The notes below the pieces were generated by a model. The model saw only the letters and a program-made list of their open reading frames with translations, was not told where the DNA came from and did not search any database. Positions 17,769 to 25,654 of a stretch of 64,000 nt of DNA are shown here, piece after piece. The translations under genes and the position numbers were made by a program. This DNA is from JAIRNF01 sp031551125 (lineage in GTDB: Bacteria > Bacteroidota > Bacteroidia > Bacteroidales > UBA932), in assembly GCA_031551125.1 (NCBI GenBank), contig JAVBOB010000021.1:3504-67503 (forward strand). Direction: 5' to 3'. How positions within the stretch are numbered: position 1 is the stretch's first letter; every line of letters starts with the position of its first letter.

Positions 17769-18191
17769 TTATTTTTTGTTTTCTCTTTCTTCCAAATAAG
17801 ATTGGAGTATTATTACTGCGCTAACCTTATCAACTAAGGCTTTATCTCGTCGGTCTTTCTTTTTCACGCCCCCGTCAATCATGGCTTGAAAGGCTATTTT
17901 TGAAGTAAAGCGCTCGTCAACCAAATCAACCGGGATATCGGGAAATTTCTTCTTCAGCTGCTTTACAAAAGCCTCTACCAGTGGTGTCGCATGGGCAGAA
18001 GAGGTATCTAAATTTTTTGGCATTCCTACCACAAACCGCTCCACCTGTTCTTTGTTCAAAAAGTCTGCCAAAAATGCAAGAACTTCTGACGAATGTACTG
18101 TAGTCAGGGCAGTAGCAATAAGCTGTAAAGGGTCGGTTGTTGCCAAGCCTACCCGTTTCTGACCGTAGTCTATAGCAATAATACGAGACAT
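17769..18191 (-). CDS. ruvX: Holliday junction resolvase-like protein RuvX (YqgF)
   Basis: RNase H-fold protein of the YqgF family, linked to pre-16S rRNA maturation and also described as a putative Holliday junction resolvase. It has 140 residues from the second Met. The N-terminal metal motif reads IIAIDYGQKRVGLA, with later VGMPKNLD, LVDERFTSKIA and DKVSAVIILQSYLE. I prefer the start at 18191 (MSRIIAIDYG). The upstream ATG at 18200 would fall within a few bases of the transcript start predicted from the -7 element at 18210-18217. Confidence 0.93.
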   Translation of the reverse strand: MSRIIAIDYGQKRVGLATTDPLQLIATALTTVHSSEVLAFLADFLNKEQVERFVVGMPKNLDTSSAHATPLVEAFVKQLKKKFPDIPVDLVDERFTSKIAFQAMIDGGVKKKDRRDKALVDKVSAVIILQSYLEERENKK

Positions 18192-18209
18192 TAGCGGCAT
18201 AGTTTACCA

Positions 18210-18217
18210 CAAAGGTA
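18210..18217 (-). promoter_or_regulatory. -7 element for ruvX (minus strand)
   Basis: Read on the minus strand, 18217 to 18210 is TACCTTTG, a full match to TAnnTTTG. It predicts transcription from about 18203 and supports the downstream ATG of ruvX. Confidence 0.6.
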
Positions 18218-18236
18218 GCTATTTTGGATAATTTAC

Positions 18237-18244
18237 TACCTTTG
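18237..18244 (+). promoter_or_regulatory. -7 element for fabG (plus strand)
   Basis: TACCTTTG on the plus strand, 32 bp before the fabG ATG. Together with the identical minus-strand copy 20 bp to the left it makes a compact divergent promoter pair. Confidence 0.6.
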
Positions 18245-18275
18245 CACTTCTTAACTAAATCCTAGCAAAGAAAAC

Positions 18276-19022
18276 ATGAAATTACTTGAAGGAAAGGTTG
18301 CCATAGTTACCGGAGCCGCTCGCGGTATAGGTAAGGCCATTGCGCTACGTTTGGCGCAGGAAGGTGCTGCTATCGCATTCACCGATTTGAAGATTGACGA
18401 CAACGCTATGGCTGTTGAAAAAGAGTTGCAAGCATTTGGCGTCAAAGCTAAAGCTTATGCCTCGAATGCTGCTAACTACAACGACACAATGGTGGTTGTT
18501 GACCAAATTGTAAAGGATTTTGGTCGTGTAGATGTACTGGTAAACAACGCCGGTATTACTCGCGATACGCTGCTAATGCGTATGACCGAGGAGCAATGGG
18601 ATATGGTAATTACCGTTAACCTAAAATCTGCATTCAACTTTACAAAGGCTGTACAGCCCATTATGCTTAAGCAAAAATCGGGAAGCATTATTAATATGAG
18701 TTCGGTTGTAGGGGTATCCGGTAATGCCGGACAGGCCAACTATTCTGCTTCAAAGGCAGGTCTTATCGGTTTCAGCAAGTCGGTTGCCAAAGAATTGGGC
18801 TCACGCAACATTCGCTGCAATGCTATTGCTCCTGGCTTTATTGTTACCGAAATGACCGGACAGCTACCCGAAGAAGTTCGTGCTGCATGGATGGATAAAA
18901 TTCCGTTGAAGCGTGGTGGAACTCCTGACGATGTTGCCAACGCGACACTGTTCCTTGCCTCTGATTTATCGGCATACGTGAGTGGACAGGTGATTAACGT
19001 TTGCGGAGGAATGAATACCTAG
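18276..19022 (+). CDS. fabG: 3-Oxoacyl-[ACP] reductase
   Basis: NADPH-dependent short-chain dehydrogenase of type II fatty acid synthesis, 248 residues. The nucleotide motif is TGAARGIGKAI, followed by NNAGITRDTLLMRM, the catalytic Ser in INMSSVVG and the Tyr/Lys pair in YSASKAG. The C-terminal end SDLSAYVSGQVINVCGGMNT is typical of FabG. It is monocistronic as far as visible: it has its own promoter and is followed by a strong terminator shared with the convergent flavodoxin gene. Confidence 0.93.
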   Translation: MKLLEGKVAIVTGAARGIGKAIALRLAQEGAAIAFTDLKIDDNAMAVEKELQAFGVKAKAYASNAANYNDTMVVVDQIVKDFGRVDVLVNNAGITRDTLLMRMTEEQWDMVITVNLKSAFNFTKAVQPIMLKQKSGSIINMSSVVGVSGNAGQANYSASKAGLIGFSKSVAKELGSRNIRCNAIAPGFIVTEMTGQLPEEVRAAWMDKIPLKRGGTPDDVANATLFLASDLSAYVSGQVINVCGGMNT

Positions 19023-19052
19023 TGAATGGTGAGAAGTAAATAGTGAATAGTT

Positions 19053-19088
19053 AAAAAGAGGTTGTTCTGTCAAGAACAACCTCTTTTT
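19053..19088. terminator. Bidirectional intrinsic terminator between fabG and flavodoxin
   Basis: AAAAAGAGGTTGTTCT (19053-19068) and its exact reverse complement (19073-19088) form a 16-bp stem with a four-base loop. A/T tracts flank both sides. It lies between convergent genes. Confidence 0.9.
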
Positions 19089-19148
19089 GTGTATTTGAGA
19101 GTTAACTTATTGCAAATGCAATACGGCAAAACTCAATTTAATGATATC

Positions 19149-19658
19149 TTAGCTGAACTCTGTTGCGAGCTGCTTTACCCAATCCTTAATACGCTTATCG
19201 GTTTTGTCTGATTGGTTTTCAACATCAATGGCAAGCCCCAAAAACATCCCATCTTTTAGCGCTTTTGAATGCTCAAACTCATAACCTTTTGGCGATGTTA
19301 AGCCCACTAGCTTGGCACCACATACTTCAAATAGTTCAGCAAGTAAGCCTATGCCGTCAACAAAGTTTTCGGGATAGTTTACTTGGTCGCCTAAGCCGAA
19401 TATGGCAACTTTCTGCTTTTTCAGCTTCAATCCTTCTAAATCGGGAACCAGCTCGTCCCAGTAGGTGGGTAGTTCACCGTCAAACCAAGTAGCTGCGCCA
19501 AGTATAAGGTTTTCGTACTTGGTAAAATCGGTTCCCTTCGCCGTTTCAACATTAATAATATCTATTTGTACATCGTTATCGAATGCACTTTTAATCGCTT
19601 CCGTAATCTTTGCGGTTTTATTAGTCGATGTGCCGTAGAATAGTCCTATCGGTTTCAT
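19149..19658 (-). CDS. fldA: Flavodoxin
   Basis: Small FMN electron carrier of 169 residues, the long-chain flavodoxin type. The phosphate-binding loop is LFYGTSTNKTAKIT, and the isoalloxazine loops are GAATWFDGELPTYWDEL and FGLGDQVNYPENFVDG. It is cytoplasmic and may serve pyruvate oxidation or other low-potential redox steps. It is read toward fabG and ends at the shared terminator. Confidence 0.95.
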   Translation of the reverse strand: MKPIGLFYGTSTNKTAKITEAIKSAFDNDVQIDIINVETAKGTDFTKYENLILGAATWFDGELPTYWDELVPDLEGLKLKKQKVAIFGLGDQVNYPENFVDGIGLLAELFEVCGAKLVGLTSPKGYEFEHSKALKDGMFLGLAIDVENQSDKTDKRIKDWVKQLATEFS

Positions 19659-19894
19659 ATTATTGTAGATTTTGGTGTTAGTATGTAAGGTTGGTTATTC
19701 AAGTAGTTATCTATTGTTATTTGTTGGTTGTTATTAGTTATTCAATAGTTAGTTGTTGTTTTGTGGATGTTGAAGGCTTATGCTTTTGTCAATATCTCAG
19801 TGCAATTATAATAACCAATAACCATTAGTAATCATTAAACAGCAAACTAAATAACTATTAAACAGCTACCTAATAACCATTAAATAAACGGTAG
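19659..19894. repeat. AT-rich imperfect inverted repeat region
   Basis: The 236-bp gap between the E1 gene and flavodoxin is built of TTATTAGTTATTCAATAGTT-like runs on the left, answered by AATAACTATTAAACAG and CCTAATAACCATTAAA on the right. They make a loose, long inverted repeat. No coding potential or clear promoter is seen. Confidence 0.5.
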
Positions 19895-21928
19895 TTAGTA
19901 TGCCAGTAGTTCTTTTGCCGCCTTGTATATTTTTTCGGCGCTGGGCAAAATGGCAGATTCCAAGTTATGATGGAACCCTACAGGGGTAAAGGTTGAACCT
20001 ACCCGCAGTACCGGAGCATCGAGATACCGGAATAACTCCGAACCAATTTGTGCGGCAATCTCAGCACCAAAGCCGGAGAATACCTTATCCTCATGTACTA
20101 CCAGCACCTTATTGGTTTTCTTCACTGTTTTTGCAATAGCCTCTTTGTCTAGCGGAATAAGCGAACGGAGATCGAGAACCTCAATGCTCTGTCCGCTTTC
20201 TTTAAATATACGTTCGGCAACATCTAAGCTCAGGTGTGTTGTGTTGCCGTAGGTAATAATGCTAAGAGCTGTTCCTTCCCTGCGAATACGTGCTTTACCA
20301 AAGGGCACTTCAAAATCGGGAGGTATGGGGGTTGATGCGGGAACGGCGTTATACTGAGCTTTTGGCTCTAAAAAAAGTGTGAAGCCTTTTGAACGTATGC
20401 TGGTACGCAATAACCCCGCGGCATCGTCGGCAAATGAAGGATATACTATCCGTGCACCCGGCAGGTTGGTTAGCGCACCTTCTAAGGTTTGTGAGTGGTA
20501 TAAGCCTCCACCGATATAACCTCCGGAAGCCAGCCTAACGGTAATGTTTGGTACAAACTTTCCGTTGTTACGCCAGTACTCATGCGTACATTCTACGTAC
20601 TGCTCAACGGCAGGCCAAAAGTAGTCGGCAAATTCGGCTCCCTCAATCACAATGCGAATCTTATCGTTAAAACGGCTCATACCGTTGGCTGTACCAACAA
20701 TAAAGTCTTCGGCAATAGGCGCGTTAAATACCCGTTCTTTACCAAACTCCGGCTGCATACCTTTGGTAACGTTGAATACCCCGCCTTTTCCCTTGTTGGC
20801 AACATCCTGCCCCCATAAAAATGTATCGGGATTGTAGCGAAACTCGGCTTTCAGCGTTTCATTCAATGCAGTTACCAACGGTATCTTTTCTCCTTCGTAG
20901 TCATGCGTTCCATCCACATACTTTTGTGGTTGGTAAGGCTCAGGTAGTACAAAATCCAGTATGCTGTCCGGGCTGGGGTCGGGTGCAGCCATTGCCTTGC
21001 GGTTAGCATTGCGCAGCTCATCCTTCACCTCATTTTCTATGGCAACCAGCTCTTCTTCCGTAAAACGTTCGTAGCGTAACAGCATACGGCGGAATTTTGC
21101 CAAGGGGTCTGCCGCTTTAACGTATGCCAGCTCGTTCTCGTCACGATACAGCGTTTGCTTATCGGAGTTGGAGTGCGAGTGTATGCGTACACAGTTAGCC
21201 TGTACTATTACCGGCTCTTGATTGGCAATAGCATGTTCACGTGCTTCGGTCATGGCGTTCATGGAATCGAATACATCTTTACCGTTACAGTAAATAATTT
21301 TTAGGTTCTTGAAGCCCGCAAAATCTTCGGCAACCTTGCGGTTGGCAGTTTGCTCATCTTTCGGCACGGAAATACCGTAACCGTTATCCTGTATCACAAA
21401 AATAACGGGTAGCTTTTCTCTGCAAGCGCCGCTGATAGCTTCGTACACAAAACCTTCTGATGTTGATGCTTCTCCGTGTGAGGTAATGGCAACACCTTTA
21501 TGCTTGTAGTAAACCATTGCTCTTGCTACACCTGCGGCATGCAAGTTCTGTGTTGCTGTTGCCGATGATACGTTATGAATGCCCCACTCAATTTTAGAAA
21601 AGTGGTTAGACATGTGTCGTCCGCCACTTGTCAGGTCTGTGGCTTTTGACAGTCCGTTAAGTATAATTTCTTCAGCCGTAATGCCTGCCGACAGGGCAGT
21701 AAGCATATCTCGGTAGTAGGGAAACAGGTGGTCTTCACCACGTGTGAATACTTGTCCCATTGCCAGCTGTATGCCGTCATGTCCGGCATAAGGCCCGTGG
21801 AACGACCATCCCAGCGATTGCAGGAGGTAAACGGGTGCTTTTTCGTCAATGGCGCGTCCCAGCGTCATTAGGTGGAACCACTTTTTCAGCGTTTCCTTAT
21901 CGGTTGTTTTTATATCGTACTTTTTCAT
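19895..21928 (-). CDS. 2-Oxoacid dehydrogenase E1, fused alpha-beta subunits
   Basis: Thiamine diphosphate-dependent decarboxylase component of a pyruvate or branched-chain 2-oxoacid dehydrogenase complex. The 677 residues join the alpha subunit (about 1-330) and beta subunit (about 345-677), which are separate in most bacteria. Alpha motifs are SGGRHMSNHF, the cofactor region HGEASTSEGFVYEAISGAC and DNGYGISVP. Beta motifs are APIAEDFIVGTANGMS, IEGAEFADYFWPA and VLVVHEDKVFSGFGAEIAAQ. The E2 gene lies immediately upstream on the same strand (91 bp), so they form one operon. E3 is encoded 40 kb away. Substrate preference is not clear; the alpha half looks closer to branched-chain E1. Confidence 0.92.
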   Translation of the reverse strand: MKKYDIKTTDKETLKKWFHLMTLGRAIDEKAPVYLLQSLGWSFHGPYAGHDGIQLAMGQVFTRGEDHLFPYYRDMLTALSAGITAEEIILNGLSKATDLTSGGRHMSNHFSKIEWGIHNVSSATATQNLHAAGVARAMVYYKHKGVAITSHGEASTSEGFVYEAISGACREKLPVIFVIQDNGYGISVPKDEQTANRKVAEDFAGFKNLKIIYCNGKDVFDSMNAMTEAREHAIANQEPVIVQANCVRIHSHSNSDKQTLYRDENELAYVKAADPLAKFRRMLLRYERFTEEELVAIENEVKDELRNANRKAMAAPDPSPDSILDFVLPEPYQPQKYVDGTHDYEGEKIPLVTALNETLKAEFRYNPDTFLWGQDVANKGKGGVFNVTKGMQPEFGKERVFNAPIAEDFIVGTANGMSRFNDKIRIVIEGAEFADYFWPAVEQYVECTHEYWRNNGKFVPNITVRLASGGYIGGGLYHSQTLEGALTNLPGARIVYPSFADDAAGLLRTSIRSKGFTLFLEPKAQYNAVPASTPIPPDFEVPFGKARIRREGTALSIITYGNTTHLSLDVAERIFKESGQSIEVLDLRSLIPLDKEAIAKTVKKTNKVLVVHEDKVFSGFGAEIAAQIGSELFRYLDAPVLRVGSTFTPVGFHHNLESAILPSAEKIYKAAKELLAY

Positions 21929-22019
21929 GGTTGATCTGAGTTAATCGTTAAACGGTAGCCGTTAAACGAATATTGCAGAGTTATGCGTTAAACATTAAAC
22001 TATAAACTTTCAACACTTC

Positions 22020-23342
22020 TTACTTATCCCAATTTTCCAAATAATCGGCTATTTGTTTCAGGAATGCTCCTCCCAATGCTCCGTCAACAATACGGTGGTC
22101 GTATGATAGCGACAGGTACATTTTGTGACGGATGGCAATCATATCGCCATCGGGAGTTTCTATTACAGCCGGTTTCTTTTCAATATATCCAACACCCAGT
22201 ATGGCAACTTGCGGTTGATTAATAATAGGTGTACCTATAATGTTTTTAAACGTACCAAAGTTGGTAATGGTAAACGTACCGCCCTGTATATCGTCGGGCA
22301 TAAGCTTATTGTTGCGTGCCTTGGCCGCAAGTGTTTCTATGGATGCCGCAAGCCCGTTCAGGTTCAGCTTATCCGCATTGCGTACTACGGGAACAATAAG
22401 ATTTCCGTTGGGCAGTGCAACAGCCACGCCCATGTTAATGTTCTTTTTCAGTATAATGTTGTATCCGTCAACTGATGCGTTTACTTTCGGAAAATCAATC
22501 AATGCCTTAGAGCTAGCTTCAACTATGGCAGGCATGAAAGTTAGCTTTACGCCTTCGCGCTTGAAAAATTCGTCTTTCACCTTTTCCCTCCAACGTACAA
22601 GGTTCGTAACATCAACCTCTATAACCGTTGTAACGTGCGGTGATACTTTCTTCGACATTACCATGTGGTCGGCAATAAGGCGACGTACCCTGTCCATTTC
22701 CACTACCGTATCTTCGCCCTGAACGGTTATCACCGTTGGTGCAGCAGCTGTTACGGTATGTGTTGGTGCTGCGGCAGGTTGTGCTGTCGTCTTTTCGCTT
22801 GGCGTTGCTCCGCCTTTTTTCTTTTGCTCAATGTAACGCTCAATATCTGCTTTGCTTACACGACCTTCGTAGCCTGTTCCTGCAATGCTGTTCAGCTCAT
22901 CGGTAGCTATATTTGCTTCCTGCGCAAGGCTCATAACCAACGGCGAGTAAAAACGTTTTGTGTCACTTTTACTTTGTTTTTCGGCAGGGGCTTCCTGAGC
23001 CTTTTGTTCAGGCTTAACGGGGGGTGTTGCTTTAGCCTCGGGTTGTTTGGGCGGCTCGGTAGCCGTAGGCTTCTCAACAGGCTTGCCTGTACTTGCTTCT
23101 CCTTCCAAATCAATAATGGCCATAACAGTTCCTACGGGAACGGTGTCACCTTCGGCAAACCGCAGCTCTAGCACTTTTCCGGCAACGGGTGACGGTATTT
23201 CAGCGCTCACCTTTTGGGTGCTTACTTCAAACAGTACATCGTCTTCCTTAATTATGTCGCCCGGTTTCACAGCCCATCGCATGATGGTTCCTTCGGTAAT
23301 ACTTTCGCCCAATTTGGGCATTTTTATTTCAAATGTTGACAT
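22020..23342 (-). CDS. 2-Oxoacid dehydrogenase E2 (dihydrolipoyl acyltransferase)
   Basis: Core acyltransferase of the complex, 440 residues. An N-terminal lipoyl domain (residues 1-78) carries the lipoylated Lys in EVSTQKVSAEIPSP. A Pro/Glu/Ala/Lys linker follows (about 85-128), then an E3/E1-binding domain (SPLVMSLAQEANIA to VSKADIERYIE), a second linker, and the catalytic domain ending with the active site SYDHRIVDGALGG. Only one lipoyl domain is present. The residue before the lipoyl Lys is Gln, where Asp is usual. The gene leads the E2-E1 operon. The 425-bp upstream gap contains a candidate promoter and a palindrome. Confidence 0.94.
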   Translation of the reverse strand: MSTFEIKMPKLGESITEGTIMRWAVKPGDIIKEDDVLFEVSTQKVSAEIPSPVAGKVLELRFAEGDTVPVGTVMAIIDLEGEASTGKPVEKPTATEPPKQPEAKATPPVKPEQKAQEAPAEKQSKSDTKRFYSPLVMSLAQEANIATDELNSIAGTGYEGRVSKADIERYIEQKKKGGATPSEKTTAQPAAAPTHTVTAAAPTVITVQGEDTVVEMDRVRRLIADHMVMSKKVSPHVTTVIEVDVTNLVRWREKVKDEFFKREGVKLTFMPAIVEASSKALIDFPKVNASVDGYNIILKKNINMGVAVALPNGNLIVPVVRNADKLNLNGLAASIETLAAKARNNKLMPDDIQGGTFTITNFGTFKNIIGTPIINQPQVAILGVGYIEKKPAVIETPDGDMIAIRHKMYLSLSYDHRIVDGALGGAFLKQIADYLENWDK

Positions 23343-23365
23343 AGTAGATTGATTTTTGTATGGTA

Positions 23366-23386
23366 TATTCTGTGTGATACAGAATA
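23366..23386. promoter_or_regulatory. Palindrome upstream of the E2-E1 operon
   Basis: TATTCTGT, five bases, ACAGAATA: a perfect 8-bp inverted repeat 24-44 bp before the E2 start codon. It lies in the leader if the -7-like element at 23464-23471 is used. It could be an operator or a leader hairpin. Confidence 0.5.
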
Positions 23387-23463
23387 GTTAGGTACTTTTT
23401 GTAGGTAAGTAACAACTCTCTTCGGCTTATGTTCGATTTGTTTTTAGCGGGGTTAATTTTTCT

Positions 23464-23471
23464 CAAAACTA
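23464..23471 (-). promoter_or_regulatory. Possible -7 element for E2-E1 (minus strand)
   Basis: Read on the minus strand this is TAGTTTTG, matching TAnnTTTG. It would give a leader of about 115 bases containing the palindrome at 23366-23386. No firm -33 box was found. Confidence 0.35.
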
Positions 23472-23481
23472 ACAGCCACCT

Positions 23482-23517
23482 TACCCCTCGTTCCCCTCTC
23501 CGCAAAAGAGAGGGGAC
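23482..23517. repeat. R4-type repeat (copy 2)
   Basis: TTACCCCTCGTTCCCCTCTC followed by GCAAAAGAGAGGGG: the R4 stem in the gap between the E2 gene and the sigma factor gene. The rest of that 425-bp gap shows only the promoter-like elements listed separately. Confidence 0.65.
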
Positions 23518-23743
23518 GTGTACCGTTGTTGAAACAATTAGCTAGGGTATGCGTATTGTGATATGCGATTTTTAATGTGTGTATTGTCAAGGTCTGTCCC
23601 ACTTTAGGGGGCTAGGTATCTTTGGCAGGAGAAGGGCACAGCGATTGAGAAAGGCCAAAGTTTTTGGTATAAGTTTTGCAGCCCAAACGTAGGGTGTATC
23701 ATTTTCGTTTAACGCCTAACCCTTTACGCTTAACAAAAAAGTG

Positions 23744-23751
23744 TAACTTTG
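23744..23751 (+). promoter_or_regulatory. -7 element for the sigma factor operon
   Basis: TAACTTTG matches TAnnTTTG and would start transcription close to 23758, about 10 bases before the TTG start at 23768. Confidence 0.5.
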
Positions 23752-23767
23752 TAAAAATTGCCAATAG

Positions 23768-24340
23768 TTGGGACAGCTGACAAATAGCATATCAACGCTT
23801 AGCGACGAAGAACTTTTATCCTGTTACTGTAAAACGGGAGAATCGGACTATTTCGGGCAGCTGTATAATCGTTACATTCCTTTGGTGTACGGGCTTAGCC
23901 TGAAATATCTGCAAAATGCCGATAAGGCTGAAGATGCTACCATGCAGCTATTTGAAGATTTGCTGCCTAAAATTTCGAACTACAATATTAAAACCTTTCG
24001 TACATGGCTTTATACGGTGGCAAAAAACCATTGTTTACAGCAGCTGCGTAAGGTTGAACGAGAAATTTTGGTTGATGCTGACAGGTTAGCTATGGAATCG
24101 GACTCTGTTTTGCATCTATTTAGTGAGGAGGACGGTAGCGAGCGGCTACAGGCGCTTAACCGTTGCATGGAGAAGCTGCCCGAACCGCAGCGGCTAAGCC
24201 TTACCAAGTTTTTTATGGAAGAAATGTCGTATGCCGATATTGTAGATGCTACCGGATACCATCTGAAAAGTGTAAAGAGCCATATACAAAACGGGAAACG
24301 TAACCTTAAAAATTGTATTGAAAACAGTAAGCCCGAATGA
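23768..24340 (+). CDS. ECF-type RNA polymerase sigma factor
   Basis: A 190-residue extracytoplasmic-function sigma factor. Region 2 covers YNRYIPLVYGLSLKYLQNAD and FRTWLYTVAKNHCLQQLRK. Region 4 covers LPEPQRLSLTKFFMEEMSYA and a helix-turn-helix in VDATGYHLKSVKSHIQNGKR. No ATG exists near the front of region 2, and the TTG at 23768 (MGQLTNSISTLSDEEL) gives the expected length. The stop codon overlaps the ATG of the next gene (ATGA at 24337-24340), so the pair is translationally coupled, the usual arrangement for sigma and anti-sigma. Confidence 0.92.
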   Translation: MGQLTNSISTLSDEELLSCYCKTGESDYFGQLYNRYIPLVYGLSLKYLQNADKAEDATMQLFEDLLPKISNYNIKTFRTWLYTVAKNHCLQQLRKVEREILVDADRLAMESDSVLHLFSEEDGSERLQALNRCMEKLPEPQRLSLTKFFMEEMSYADIVDATGYHLKSVKSHIQNGKRNLKNCIENSKPE

Positions 24341-25635
24341 GTTTGCTTAGCTACATAAAAGGTCTTAGACGGGGAAAGGAAGCCCACCGCATTGAACGCA
24401 ATGCGATGGATGACCCGTTTTTGTTCGAAGCGTTGGAGGGCTTTGATGTTGTTGAGGCTAACCATGCTGAACGCATTGAGCGCATGCAACGAAAGTTGGC
24501 AGGCGTCACCACTAAGCGCAAACCAAAACGTTTGGTGATGTGGAGTGCGGCAGCTACATTTTTGCTGTTGATTTCGGTAGGCGGGTACTTGCTGTTTAGA
24601 ACGCAAGAGCCTGTTCAAACCGTTGCTCAAATGCAGAATAAGTCAACGGGAGAAGACCTTACTTCAGCTGAATATGCCGATACCAATCTATCTTCTCCCA
24701 CAGCCGCTATTGCCGATGCTAAGGCTAAGGTTGAACAACAGCAAGAGGTTAATGCTACCGATAAAATAGTTGTAGCAGAAAAATCTCCCATAGCGAGCAA
24801 TAAGGACGTAGTTGCTGTGGCTGAAGAAGTGGTTGTATCTGCGCTCTCTGTACCACCTCCTCCTGCACCTCAAGCATCAGCAGCAATGGTGCTGGCTGAC
24901 GAAGCGTTTACGACTGTTGATACGGCTTCTTCTTCTACGATTGCAATGGGATATGCGGTAAAAAAACAGGCTAGGGAAAAAGAAGCAGCCAAGTCGGAAA
25001 AAATATCTGCTTCGAGCTCGTTCGGAGACTATATGATTACTGCAAAAGTTGGTGAGTCAAAGCCACCAGGTAAGCTTGTAACAGGTAAGGTTGTTGATGA
25101 TAACGGTGAACCTCTACCATACGTAACTATAGCGGCAAAGGGTACAAAACAGGTAACTACTACGGATGATAATGGAAACTTTACGCTTAGTAATGTTGAA
25201 GTAAATAAGCTGGTTGCATCATACATTGGTTACGATAGCAAAGAACAGCCGATAGATACCACCCGCCCAATGCTGATTGCGCTGAACGAGTCGAACGTAA
25301 TGCTTAGTGAGGTAGTGGTAGCGTATGGTTCAAACCGAATGGAGAACAGCTACCTTGATGAGGATACTCGCTACTCGTCAGCCGAGCCGATTGTCGGATA
25401 TAGAGCTTACCGGCGATACCTGAAAGAGCAGATGGTACGTCCAACAGGAGCATGTGCAGGGGTAACCGGTAAGGTTGTTATAAGCTTCCGTGTTAATAGC
25501 TCCGGTCGTCCTTACAATTTGCAGGTAAAGAAGAGCCTTTGTACGGCTGCCGATCAAGAGGCTATCCGCCTAATTCAGCAGGGTTGCGACTGGACTTTGG
25601 GAGACAAAGAGGTTAGCCTAACCGTAAAATTCTAG
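24337..25635 (+). CDS. Membrane protein with CarboxypepD_reg and TonB-like domains, putative anti-sigma partner
   Basis: A 432-residue protein overlapping the sigma gene by four bases. Residues 1-63 are cytoplasmic and carry the AMDDPFLFEALEGFD motif often seen in sigma-linked Bacteroidetes proteins. Residues 66-87 are one transmembrane helix. A low-complexity periplasmic linker follows, then a CarboxypepD_reg-like domain (GKVVDDNGEPLPYVTIAAKG, about 248-310), then a C-terminal TonB-like domain (TGKVVISFRVNSSGRPYNLQ to the end). No zinc-finger anti-sigma motif is present. Position and topology suggest it holds the sigma factor at the membrane and senses an envelope signal through its periplasmic domains. 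That role is inferred. Confidence 0.8.
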   Translation: MSLLSYIKGLRRGKEAHRIERNAMDDPFLFEALEGFDVVEANHAERIERMQRKLAGVTTKRKPKRLVMWSAAATFLLLISVGGYLLFRTQEPVQTVAQMQNKSTGEDLTSAEYADTNLSSPTAAIADAKAKVEQQQEVNATDKIVVAEKSPIASNKDVVAVAEEVVVSALSVPPPPAPQASAAMVLADEAFTTVDTASSSTIAMGYAVKKQAREKEAAKSEKISASSSFGDYMITAKVGESKPPGKLVTGKVVDDNGEPLPYVTIAAKGTKQVTTTDDNGNFTLSNVEVNKLVASYIGYDSKEQPIDTTRPMLIALNESNVMLSEVVVAYGSNRMENSYLDEDTRYSSAEPIVGYRAYRRYLKEQMVRPTGACAGVTGKVVISFRVNSSGRPYNLQVKKSLCTAADQEAIRLIQQGCDWTLGDKEVSLTVKF

Positions 25636-25654
25636 CAAATCCATAATACATTAA

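Noticed and set aside
22931..23171. Frames opposite the E2 linker region
   Set aside because: They arise from the Pro/Ala/Lys-rich linkers read on the other strand or in another frame; the E2 domains in the main frame are continuous.
24010..24630. 206-residue minus-strand frame
   Set aside because: It lies antisense to the sigma factor and its partner, which have clear motifs and a coupled overlap.
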